Positions 18,448 to 26,837 of a DNA stretch of 64,000 nucleotides are shown one piece after another. The notes under the pieces were generated by a model that saw only the letters and a program-made list of their open reading frames with translations, was not told the origin of the DNA and searched no databases. The DNA lies in NCBI GenBank assembly GCA_034190085.1, contig JAXHTS010000030.1:84564-148563 (forward strand), given 5' to 3'. The position numbers and the translations under genes are program-made. The first letter of the stretch is position 1; every line of letters starts with the position of its first letter. The DNA is from Spirochaetota bacterium (GTDB taxonomy: Bacteria; Spirochaetota; UBA4802; JAFGDQ01).

Positions 18448-18590
18448 AATACATTTAATGGCGTTACTGCAAAAAGTCGATTTCTATAATATCGATACTG
18501 ATTACAGTCAATTACAGGCGATTATAACCAAATATGGAACACAAAATTTTGTCAAAAGTAATTTTTGCAGTAACGCCATTAAATTGTATT
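18448..18590. repeat. MITE-like element with 28-bp terminal inverted repeats
   Basis: The left arm at 18448-18475 and right arm at 18562-18590 are inverted copies. The inner 22 bp (18454-18475 against 18562-18583, beginning TTTAATGGCGTTACTGC) match perfectly, and the outer six extend the match across a one-base indel. The 86-bp centre has no open reading frame. It fills the 382-bp gap between the yhaO-like gene and the TPR gene. The structure fits a non-autonomous transposable element or the remnant of an insertion sequence; an alternative is a long hairpin in RNA. I found no second copy in this window. Confidence 0.65.
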
Positions 18591-18716
18591 TGGGAAATAT
18601 AATGATAATTAACTCAGAGGTATAACTTTTCAAGTAAAAAAAGTATGGTAGGAGAAAAGGTATCTATTGCTAACTGAGTTATTTATTATGAGTTGTATGA
18701 ATATTGTTTTATGAAT

Positions 18717-19973
18717 TTATAACTCAGCAACATTTTCAAGCTTAATTTTTCCGCCCCTCTCTAAAAGCAGGTATCTATTGTCTCCAGATACCTCCTCATC
18801 CTTTTCATGTGAGATACTCTCCTCTTCAGGCGCGGCGTTGTTTTCTGGTATCTCTTCAGTTTCAGGGGTCTCTTGAACTTTAGGAAGTTTTTTCCTATCA
18901 ATACGAAGGATAAGCTCTTCAGTGCTCTGCTTTTTCCAATCTCTAGCCCGTGGGGCATACTTGCCATTAGGATAATTGTTCAGATATATCTGGAATTCCT
19001 TTGCAGCAAGGTCAAACCTTTTGCTCATAAAGTATGCAAATCCCTTCTTCAACTGTGCATCATGATCCTTATGATAAAAGTTATTGGTCAGCGCCCTATT
19101 GAAATAAGTTATAGCCTTATCAAATTTCTTTAACGCAAAATAGCATTCCCCTATCCAGTAAAAGGCGTTCTCGCTTTTCTTATCATAAGAAAAGTTTTTT
19201 AATACACGATTAAAAAATGAGATTGCATCATAATATCTTGCTGTTCTAAATGCATTCAGGCCACTCTTATAGGCCTGTTCCTTATATGATCTCTTTACAT
19301 CCTTAGTGTACTGACTTATTGGCCCATAATACTTTAAGAAATGTTCATATAGGTCATATGCTTTATTATCATGACCCATCCTCTTTATTGCTCTTGCTTT
19401 GCCAAGTATTGCGTCTTCATTGCTTCCATTTTCATTGAGGGAGATATCGAACATCTTCTTAGCCTCTGTATATTTTCCTAAATTGAGATATGTATGTCCC
19501 AACTCTGAATATACTTTGCTTCTGAAATCCTTATTGAATGACTCATTAAGAAGATCATGCAATTGGTTTATGCCCTCTTCTGAGTATTGTTTAATAATAT
19601 TGAGATGAGCAAGTCTCACTAATATCTCTTTTTTAAACTGCTTTGTTAGGGTGCCAGCTCTGTTCTTTAAAAGATAGTTATATTTTAAATAAGCAAGACG
19701 GTTGAGACCAAGCTTTTCATAACATCTACCAATATAATAGTAGGCATCAGGAATCGCTTTTGATTTTGGATACTTAGCAATTACCTTATTTAATGTATTG
19801 ATTGCATGATTAACAGAATCCTTATCACCTCTTTCAAATATCAACTTAGCCTCTGTAAGCAATTCTTTAGATTCCCTTTCAGGTTTTACATAATTTTCGT
19901 AATAAGCGAATAAGCCTACACCTATTACTACCAATATTATTCCAATTATAAATATCATTGATCTAGATATCAT
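18717..19973 (-). CDS. TPR-repeat protein with N-terminal membrane anchor
   Basis: 418 residues: a hydrophobic segment at about 5-24, then roughly eight tetratricopeptide-like repeats through about residue 355 (for example YYYIGRCYEKLGLNRLAYLKY and AFYWIGECYFALKKFDKAI), then a Glu/Pro-rich, probably disordered tail. Such proteins are protein-protein scaffolds; the anchor suggests the repeats face the periplasm. It starts 30 bp downstream of the FN3-like gene, so the two form an operon. The specific partner is unknown. Confidence 0.75.
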   Translation of the reverse strand: MISRSMIFIIGIILVVIGVGLFAYYENYVKPERESKELLTEAKLIFERGDKDSVNHAINTLNKVIAKYPKSKAIPDAYYYIGRCYEKLGLNRLAYLKYNYLLKNRAGTLTKQFKKEILVRLAHLNIIKQYSEEGINQLHDLLNESFNKDFRSKVYSELGHTYLNLGKYTEAKKMFDISLNENGSNEDAILGKARAIKRMGHDNKAYDLYEHFLKYYGPISQYTKDVKRSYKEQAYKSGLNAFRTARYYDAISFFNRVLKNFSYDKKSENAFYWIGECYFALKKFDKAITYFNRALTNNFYHKDHDAQLKKGFAYFMSKRFDLAAKEFQIYLNNYPNGKYAPRARDWKKQSTEELILRIDRKKLPKVQETPETEEIPENNAAPEEESISHEKDEEVSGDNRYLLLERGGKIKLENVAEL

Positions 19974-20003
19974 TGACTGAATCTCCTGGTAAACAGAATT
20001 GTA

Positions 20004-21866
20004 TTAATACACTCTTGAAATGGCATGTTCACTCCAGAATTTTGATTCCTGTGGAAAGTGCTTCTTTACATCTGGTAAGAGTAACATTTTCAGGGCTTTT
20101 CGATATCTCTTCAATTCGAGCCATGATCTACCTATAAAGAGTTTTGCCTTTGCTGCCTCATATTCGTTATCGGTGTAATTTATTATATTCTGCAATTCTT
20201 TAATTGCAACATTATATTTCCCTTTGAAAAAAAAATCTTGCACAATTGAGTCCACTTGCTGTCCAGAAGGCTTGACCTTTTGTTTTAAACCTTTTCTAAT
20301 AGGTTTCCTTATCTGGTATCTCTCTTTGATGCCATTTTTTTTATCATCTATTGCGATTTCTTCTTTGGGTCTTTCCATCTTTTTCTGAATTACAACCGGA
20401 TACTCAGTGACATTTACACCCTTGAGTAATCTATAGTCACTATAGCGTTTTAAATCTTCTGGTACTAATGCATAGTAATGGCTTCCTGATGGTGGAGATT
20501 CATCAATATAATTTTGATCAAATACATTTATTATATCAAGAGTAAATGAGTCATCAACATCAGCTAATGTCATTATTTCATTATTGTTTCTGACAATCCT
20601 ATAATTCCTATTACCAGCGCTGCCATTAAATTTCCAATTGATAATCACGCTCTTATCTCTCGTCTCCGATGTGATGAATTGTATTTGAATCGGTTTTCCA
20701 ATTGATATTGGATCTGTTGTGTAATTTTTACCCTTAATCAATTTAGTGTCTATTGTACCATCTCCCAGTTTGTTGAGAACCGCATAGTAATGATTACCAA
20801 ATCCGGGATAGTGATCCACATAGCTTGTTGCCCCCACATCGACCCTCTCTAAAAAAGTCGCTAAAGAAAGCCTCTGTGCATCAGATATGGGTTTATAATA
20901 CTTATATATTAAAAACTGAGAGATGCCTGATGTCTCTCCACTCCAGTTTATCTTTATTGATCCCTTGTCAGTCAATCTCGCTTGTATATTTGATACAGTC
21001 TTATGTATGCCAATAGATATATATACTCCAGTGGTTGTGTAGCTCTGATCTGAGATTAATTGAAGGTCTTCATTACCCTCAAAATCCCTTGTCGTAACTG
21101 CATAGTAATATGTGCCGCTTTTTTTTAAATTTTTATCAATAAAACCTTCCCTATCATCTGTAATGCTGATGATCTTTTCAGCCCTTCTTAGCTTTTCAGT
21201 TGTATCCAATACTGAGTTTCCTCTATATACTGTATATATTATACCACGGGCTTCAATCCCCCTCCATGTTATTAAGACCCATCTCTGGCTTATTCTCCTC
21301 GTATGAATTAGAGTAACCTGCATTGGTGGATTTTTTGAAAGTATACGCGGTGTTTCTTTTTCAATTACTACAGGTGTAGTGGTATAATTCATATTAGGGT
21401 ATAGTGTAATTGTTTTATTGATGATACTCTTTTTAGCAAGAATACAATAATAATATATACCAGGTGGCAGATTCGAATCAATCACACTAGGGGGGGAACC
21501 GGATGGAACAACCTTTACTGACATCGAACCAAGGGCCTTGTTCGCAGTATCCGCTTGTTCTGTCGTTCTTCCTACAATAAAGTCATCCTCCGAGTCTTCA
21601 GGCATCTTCCATGTTATTCTGATAGCCCCCTTTATATCAGGAATCGACTCAGCATAGATCCCTGTAACTATGCCTTTCGGTAATGATTTTTCTGGTGTAT
21701 CCTGCTTTTCAGGTTTTATCTCTTCTGTTTTGTCAACCTCTTCTTCATCAAGCAAGAATTCCGGATATATAGTAATATTTATAAATACTATTAAAATTAT
21801 TAGAGCACAAAAAAAATATGATCGCCCTGTAATATTTTTTAAAAAAATCATAAAAATATCATTCAA
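20004..21866 (-). CDS. Exported protein with four tandem FN3-like units and a TPR-like C-terminus
   Basis: 620 residues. An N-terminal hydrophobic segment (about 14-34) is followed by an acidic linker, then four units of 90-110 residues. Each ends in a near-identical block: G-x-YYYxx, a variable hairpin, then L-x-x-G/N-x-N/S-YTT-x-PV-x-I (for instance NMNYTTTPVVI and GKNYTTDPISI). This is the tail of a fibronectin type III-like fold. A basic stretch (about 505-530) leads to 90 residues that look like TPR helices (YEAAKAKLFIGRSWLELKRY). Likely periplasmic and structural. It is the first gene of an operon with the TPR protein; function unknown. Confidence 0.7.
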   Translation of the reverse strand: MNDIFMIFLKNITGRSYFFCALIILIVFINITIYPEFLLDEEEVDKTEEIKPEKQDTPEKSLPKGIVTGIYAESIPDIKGAIRITWKMPEDSEDDFIVGRTTEQADTANKALGSMSVKVVPSGSPPSVIDSNLPPGIYYYCILAKKSIINKTITLYPNMNYTTTPVVIEKETPRILSKNPPMQVTLIHTRRISQRWVLITWRGIEARGIIYTVYRGNSVLDTTEKLRRAEKIISITDDREGFIDKNLKKSGTYYYAVTTRDFEGNEDLQLISDQSYTTTGVYISIGIHKTVSNIQARLTDKGSIKINWSGETSGISQFLIYKYYKPISDAQRLSLATFLERVDVGATSYVDHYPGFGNHYYAVLNKLGDGTIDTKLIKGKNYTTDPISIGKPIQIQFITSETRDKSVIINWKFNGSAGNRNYRIVRNNNEIMTLADVDDSFTLDIINVFDQNYIDESPPSGSHYYALVPEDLKRYSDYRLLKGVNVTEYPVVIQKKMERPKEEIAIDDKKNGIKERYQIRKPIRKGLKQKVKPSGQQVDSIVQDFFFKGKYNVAIKELQNIINYTDNEYEAAKAKLFIGRSWLELKRYRKALKMLLLPDVKKHFPQESKFWSEHAISRVY

Positions 21867-22163
21867 TCAGTGATATGATTATATAATCAATATAGATATG
21901 TTGTTATATAAGGGTTTCAATATGATTTTCGGAAAAAGGAACATAACGCTTTATCTTTTATTTGATTGAATTCATATTACATAATTCAAAGTTTTTGGTC
22001 TATTCTATTTTTTATAAAAATTCTATTACTATTTAATATTCAACAATCAAAAGGAATATTCCGAATCTTTTATCGAGTAGATATTAGGTTATTATAGTTA
22101 AGATTAAATTATCTGCTGTGGGAATCATTAAAGTTTTTTATAGTAATTTTTGAATTATATTCC
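21867..22163. other. Divergent intergenic region
   Basis: Lies between the minus-strand FN3-like gene and the plus-strand VWA gene. Very AT-rich; apart from the promoter that begins at its right edge I see nothing specific. Confidence 0.5.
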
Positions 22164-22193
22164 TTGACAGAGGTCAAGTTTCAGGTTTATTAT
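22164..22193 (+). promoter_or_regulatory. Probable promoter of the VWA-FHA gene
   Basis: TTGACA at 22164-22169, an 18-bp spacer and TATTAT at 22188-22193. It argues that translation starts well downstream, at the TTG at 22263, since the reading frame's first possible start would sit inside the -35 box. Confidence 0.6.
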
Positions 22194-22262
22194 ACTTTAA
22201 TTTTAATATTGCCAATAGATTATTCAACTTCAGGAAAACTAATATTATATAAGGAGTTTGTT

Positions 22263-23495
22263 TTGAAGAAGATAAGAGAATCAAAAGGCGCTAAAATATT
22301 AATGGTATTATTAGTATTAGTCTTATTGCATATGAACTTGGGAGTTCTTCATGCTGGTGAAGAGAAGGATCTAATATTGGTTCTGGATACATCCCTGAGT
22401 ATGATTGGATATGGTGGCAAAAATATATTAGCAATGGTTAAAAAAAGCCTATCTCAATTTATTCATCAACTTGATGATGGAGATAGTATTACTTTTATTA
22501 CATTTGATACAAGAGTAAGGGTATATCCAACGGTTTTTATTGATAACTCCAATGATAAGGATATCATCAATAAGTATATATCAATAGTAGAGGCGAATGG
22601 AAAATGGACATATACAATGGAGATGATAAAAACTGTTTTGCAAAAGGCTCAGGAATTGGAAGAGAAGGAGAAGGATAGGCAGAGATTGATCGTTATTTTA
22701 ACCGATGCACTTGATGACCCCCCCCCTGAAATGCGCAAAAATAGATTGAACATCAATGATGTTACTGGCGCATATCAAGGAAAGGATTGGTTTATATACT
22801 TTGTCAATTTAGGTGATCTAAAAAAGAACAAGAGGATGATTCAAACTCAAGAGGTTTTAAAGAAGAGGGTATCAAAATATACTAAGATAATAGATGCTGA
22901 GGAGAATTTACAGAAGAGTATTGAAGAGGATCTGAAAACAGATGTTGAGAGAATGACTATTGAGAAGAGAATGGATGATGAAAAAGATGAGGATGGCGGA
23001 TTCTCCTTTTTATATCTATTACTATTACTATTATTGATTGCAATAGTAGCTTTATTAATATATTATTTTAGACAGATATATGGTTGGATTAGTGAATTCC
23101 TTTCGGATCTTTTTTCTACAATCTTTACTGGACGGTTTATGGGTTTAATAGGAGCATTGTCTGGTTCATTATCTGGAGTGAAGTTAACTGGGAAACTGGA
23201 ATATTGGGATCATACTATCATACAACCATATATTAACACATTTAATATTACGAAACAGCAGATTAAAGAGCTTACAATAGGTAGAGATTCCAGTTGCACT
23301 CTCCGTATTAGCGACATCGAGATTCGTAAACCCTTTACGATAGTTGCTCAAAAAGATAGTGGTACAGTAAAATTAAATGTTCAGGAGAGTGAAGGCAGCC
23401 ATGTAGATTACATAAATAAGGATCCGGGTGGTTTCTTGGAAAATGGAGATATGTTCAAGGTGGCTAATTACACCTTCAGATATCTCCTTGATTAA
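22263..23495 (+). CDS. VWA domain - transmembrane - FHA-like domain protein
   Basis: The start is taken as TTG at 22263, because AAGGAG lies seven bases upstream and a promoter lies further up. The frame is open earlier, but that region holds the promoter. From this start there is a signal-type leader (about 10-30), then a von Willebrand A domain with the MIDAS motif DTSLSM and a later LTDALDDPP. Next comes a strongly hydrophobic segment (about 252-273), a Gly/Ser-rich linker, and a C-terminal FHA-like domain (LTIGRDSSCTLRI, then a conserved-looking GSHVDYI). If the leader is exported, VWA faces the periplasm and FHA the cytoplasm, suggesting signalling across the membrane. It precedes cfpA by 240 bp; the functional link is inference. 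Confidence 0.72.
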   Translation: MKKIRESKGAKILMVLLVLVLLHMNLGVLHAGEEKDLILVLDTSLSMIGYGGKNILAMVKKSLSQFIHQLDDGDSITFITFDTRVRVYPTVFIDNSNDKDIINKYISIVEANGKWTYTMEMIKTVLQKAQELEEKEKDRQRLIVILTDALDDPPPEMRKNRLNINDVTGAYQGKDWFIYFVNLGDLKKNKRMIQTQEVLKKRVSKYTKIIDAEENLQKSIEEDLKTDVERMTIEKRMDDEKDEDGGFSFLYLLLLLLLIAIVALLIYYFRQIYGWISEFLSDLFSTIFTGRFMGLIGALSGSLSGVKLTGKLEYWDHTIIQPYINTFNITKQQIKELTIGRDSSCTLRISDIEIRKPFTIVAQKDSGTVKLNVQESEGSHVDYINKDPGGFLENGDMFKVANYTFRYLLD

Positions 23496-23582
23496 TAATG
23501 ATAAAGCGCTATGTTAACAAACAAAGTGCCCAAATATTTTTTAACTTGTGTAATAAAAAATATTAAATTTGAATAAAAAAAC

Positions 23583-23611
23583 TTGACAATTGATTTTATG
23601 CTAATTACATT
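23583..23611 (+). promoter_or_regulatory. Probable cfpA promoter
   Basis: A perfect TTGACA at 23583-23588, a 17-bp spacer and TACATT at 23606-23611. It lies about 120 bp upstream of the cfpA start, implying a long 5' leader. Confidence 0.6.
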
Positions 23612-23734
23612 ATTATGATTTATTCAATCAGTTTTTTAACCATAAAATTAAGCAATGAGAATTATCAATTACTGATTTCAAGGTAAAGCAGAATATTTGA
23701 AAAATAGATTGCTATTTAAAAAGGAGGTTTTTCA

Positions 23735-25690
23735 ATGTCAGTTTTCCAATTTCCCAAAAGCCCTAATAAGATTCATCCTACTGAACCTAGTGCCGTAGGT
23801 TCAAGAAATTCGATAGTTCAGGAGGGCCGCGATAAGGTAGCTGAAGCCAAGCTCATGGTAAGCGAGACCGCTGATAAGGTTTTACATGAGATTGAGAATA
23901 AGCTACCAGAAGAAGTATTGGCCAAACTTGATGTTATGGGTGGATTGAAAGAGAAGCTATATAATTATGTTAATCAAAGTTATGTGAACATGTTTAACAG
24001 ATATACTGTTACCATGGAAGATGAAATAATCAAAAAGGTCAGAGATTTTGTCGACAAGGAAGAATCAAAAGGGTTGGCAAGATATACGCCAAGGGAATTG
24101 GTTGAACTTATTGATAAAATAGGCGGGGCAGAAAAGTTCAACACAGGCGAGGTTGAAAAATCCTTAGTAAACATGTATGGTCATTTGCATGGGCATATTC
24201 AACGGGGATTGAATGAACTCGAAAATGATACTAATTCAATTTTAAGGCAAAAAACCGATGTCGGATCATTCATTAGGGGTCAAAATGCTTATGCCATATT
24301 AAAGTGTGTATTTAAGGATAATGTCTATAGGCCTAAGTATGTGTATGATGTAAAGCTATCTGTAAACGTTCTAGATAGTGAGTTAATAAGCCCTCTGCAT
24401 CATTATCAGGTTACACTTGAATCATTGTTAAAGAATTCTATACAGAAACACATTCATGAATTGATTGAAAAACAGATAGATCAACTTAAGGAAGAGCTTG
24501 TAGATCAGGGCAAAAGTGAGTTAAGCGGATCAGAGATAATGTTTGAGAAGATTAAGAAAGTTGAGAATTTTACTGATGACGACAAGGAAGATGAGCAATC
24601 AAAGAGGTATACCATTCTTGCTAAGAAATTTTTGGATAAAATAGAGGGTTTGAGAGCTGAGATTGAGTTGGAGGAATATGATTCATTAAACATAAGAGAG
24701 AATATCAAATATATAATTGATGAGGAGAATATAAGAAATAGAGGATACAATACATCAGTTAATGCTCTAACCTCTATACTCGATACAAGTAAATTAGGAT
24801 ATCAGGTATGTGATAATCTTAAAAATGCAAGGGTTTGTCACATTAGAGAATATGAGGAGATTGAAGCTTCCATTCTTCCTGATGAGAGATACAGCATAAG
24901 ATTGGCATATTATGACCAAAATCAGTTGAGGGAAGAGAAGAAGGAGTATGATAAGCAGATGGATGCTTTTGCAAATGAAGTACTGAAAGCATGGGATGTG
25001 GTTCATGCCCTTTATGAGTCAAAGAAGAGGTTTAGGGCTCTCAGGGATTTTGATGATCTTACTAATAGATTGATGAGTAAGGAATGGAGAAGAAGGAAAA
25101 AGGAAGAGGAATCTGATCCTGAAGGCGTACTCTGGAATGAAATCGGCGAGATGTATCCAGAGAACACCTTCGTTGAAAAAAATAATAGAACCTATGAATA
25201 TCGGATATTACATTTAAGAAGGAAAATGAAATATTTGACTGATATGGTAAAGGAGATGTATGGATTCCAAAATCCAATTGAACGTGTGATATTGGATGAG
25301 AGAATAAAATTTCTTGAAGATAGGTTTCACGAGTTTACCTATAAGGTTAATCCGCATCATATTCAACCAGGTGTAATCATTGATATAGATGTAACGACAA
25401 CTAAGAGAAAACAGTATCTATTAAAGGGGATGGCTAATGTTTTAAATGAGTTTCTTTTTGAGATATCGAAGGGATTTGCTGATGCTGCCTTTGCTGCTTT
25501 TAAGAGAAGAAGATCCACAATGAGATCAGATTTTGATCAATCATTTGGTGAAGAAGAGATAAAAGAGGACCTTTTTGAAGCAGCCTATAAGGAGGCTGAT
25601 CAAGGCACATCGGATGTCAAGGGATCTATTGCATTATCCCCTCCCAAAAGAAGATCAAGGAGCAAGACCTCAGGACTAAAAGAATTATAA
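23735..25690 (+). CDS. cfpA: Cytoplasmic filament protein CfpA
   Basis: 651 residues, no signal peptide or membrane segment, and rich in charged residues with long predicted helices throughout. The N-terminal FPKSPNKIHPTEPSAVGSR pattern and overall size match CfpA, the subunit of the ribbon-like filaments that run beneath the inner membrane of treponemes and affect cell division and motility. A very strong AAGGAGG Shine-Dalgarno sits before the ATG, consistent with an abundant structural protein, and a clear terminator follows the gene. The C-terminal 70 residues contain an acidic patch and a basic tail. This gene is the main reason for placing the window in the Spirochaetota. Confidence 0.85.
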   Translation: MSVFQFPKSPNKIHPTEPSAVGSRNSIVQEGRDKVAEAKLMVSETADKVLHEIENKLPEEVLAKLDVMGGLKEKLYNYVNQSYVNMFNRYTVTMEDEIIKKVRDFVDKEESKGLARYTPRELVELIDKIGGAEKFNTGEVEKSLVNMYGHLHGHIQRGLNELENDTNSILRQKTDVGSFIRGQNAYAILKCVFKDNVYRPKYVYDVKLSVNVLDSELISPLHHYQVTLESLLKNSIQKHIHELIEKQIDQLKEELVDQGKSELSGSEIMFEKIKKVENFTDDDKEDEQSKRYTILAKKFLDKIEGLRAEIELEEYDSLNIRENIKYIIDEENIRNRGYNTSVNALTSILDTSKLGYQVCDNLKNARVCHIREYEEIEASILPDERYSIRLAYYDQNQLREEKKEYDKQMDAFANEVLKAWDVVHALYESKKRFRALRDFDDLTNRLMSKEWRRRKKEEESDPEGVLWNEIGEMYPENTFVEKNNRTYEYRILHLRRKMKYLTDMVKEMYGFQNPIERVILDERIKFLEDRFHEFTYKVNPHHIQPGVIIDIDVTTTKRKQYLLKGMANVLNEFLFEISKGFADAAFAAFKRRRSTMRSDFDQSFGEEEIKEDLFEAAYKEADQGTSDVKGSIALSPPKRRSRSKTSGLKEL

Positions 25691-25713
25691 TAGCAAAAAT
25701 ATTATTAGTTGTT

Positions 25714-25745
25714 AAAAAGGATGCTGTAAAGAGCATCCTTTTTTA
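25714..25745 (+). terminator. Intrinsic terminator after cfpA
   Basis: AAAAAGGATGCT pairs with AGCATCCTTTT around a short loop, running into a T tract (25739-25744). A classical rho-independent terminator 24 bp after the cfpA stop. Confidence 0.88.
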
Positions 25746-25907
25746 TTATGCTAATTAAGTTATATATTAATAATTAAATTATAATTGAAAATACCGATAA
25801 TTTATGTAAAGATAGAGACCTCACATCGTTCATTTATGAAATCCAAAACTGCTAATTCATTTTAATAAGACATGATTGAATGAAAAACCAGAATGGAGAA
25901 TTATATC

Positions 25908-26807
25908 ATGGATACAACGTTTTATTCACTCGCAACCAAGAGACATTTTAACAAGAGTTTGAATCATTTTTTTAAAGTAAATGAAATTGTTGAAGAACTG
26001 GAATTAAAGGGAAATCTTGCTGATATTGTAGATGAACAATTGAATAATAACGAGTTATTAGACGATCAAATATTACCAATTATTGGAGCGGTTGTTAAGG
26101 ATAAATTTGGTTACTCTTTTCATTCCTTTATCATACCAACTACCATAACCGATTTCAATAAGATCCAGGAAGAAACCTCCAAATGGACAACAATTGATAT
26201 TATAATGGTATATTACGATCCCAATGGAAAGATAGCATTATTAAATCCAAAGAATCTTGAACATTGGGAGAGGGTAAGAGAATTGACCAGGGATCAGTTG
26301 ATCATTATTTATACAAAATATTTAAAGTCAGATGATGAACAGAAGATTGAGTTCGAGGCAATTTCAGCTATTGAAGAGATGATAGCTGGACGAGATGTTT
26401 TTATTAATCAGAAGTTTATAGATCATACAGTTATAACCAAAAAGAAATTGAAAAAAGATCCCACAATTGCCGGACAGAAACGTTCAACACCGAAGTATTC
26501 AGTTTTGGTTACAAATGAATTATTTCATAATGGGAATGTTGAGGCCTGGAAAAAAATAATTGAAAGCTTTACTGTTTCGCATCCTGATCTAGAGGTTGCA
26601 ATTTTTTATGAGGGCGAAGTAATAAATAATATAAATACACTTTTTAAGTGGGGAAAGGTAAAGAATGGGTGCTTGATCTTTTTCCAGGTGATTGGTGAAG
26701 AGATAAGGGATGTCTCTAAACTGCAGAAGTACCTATTTGAGGGAGCAAGCCCAAGATTTGAGCAATTCTTAAAGCTTGGTGTAGGAAAGATTCTCAAGCT
26801 TTTTTAG
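25908..26807 (+). CDS. Uncharacterised protein between cfpA and the dikinase-like gene
   Basis: 299 residues from ATG 25908, preceded by GGAG nine bases upstream; an in-frame ATG at 25893 lacks a ribosome binding site. No signal peptide or membrane segment. The N-terminal half is mixed helical; the C-terminal half (YSVLVTNELFHNGNVEAWKK through LEVAIFYEGEVINNIN) looks like an alternating strand-helix domain. I do not recognise a family. Its place between cfpA and the PPDK-like gene matches what I recall of the Treponema order, suggesting a conserved spirochaetal partner. It is 30 bp ahead of the dikinase-like gene, so cotranscribed. Confidence 0.7.
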   Translation: MDTTFYSLATKRHFNKSLNHFFKVNEIVEELELKGNLADIVDEQLNNNELLDDQILPIIGAVVKDKFGYSFHSFIIPTTITDFNKIQEETSKWTTIDIIMVYYDPNGKIALLNPKNLEHWERVRELTRDQLIIIYTKYLKSDDEQKIEFEAISAIEEMIAGRDVFINQKFIDHTVITKKKLKKDPTIAGQKRSTPKYSVLVTNELFHNGNVEAWKKIIESFTVSHPDLEVAIFYEGEVINNINTLFKWGKVKNGCLIFFQVIGEEIRDVSKLQKYLFEGASPRFEQFLKLGVGKILKLF

Positions 26808-26837
26808 GAACTAAACAATTGGAGGTTGAATAATTAA

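Noticed and set aside
22164..22262. 33-codon N-terminal extension of the VWA-FHA protein
   Set aside because: Its first codon lies in the -35 box of a good promoter, and the TTG at 22263 has a proper AAGGAG upstream and begins a signal peptide.
24505..25277. Minus-strand frames within cfpA
   Set aside because: Antisense to a well-supported coding sequence; they lack start signals.
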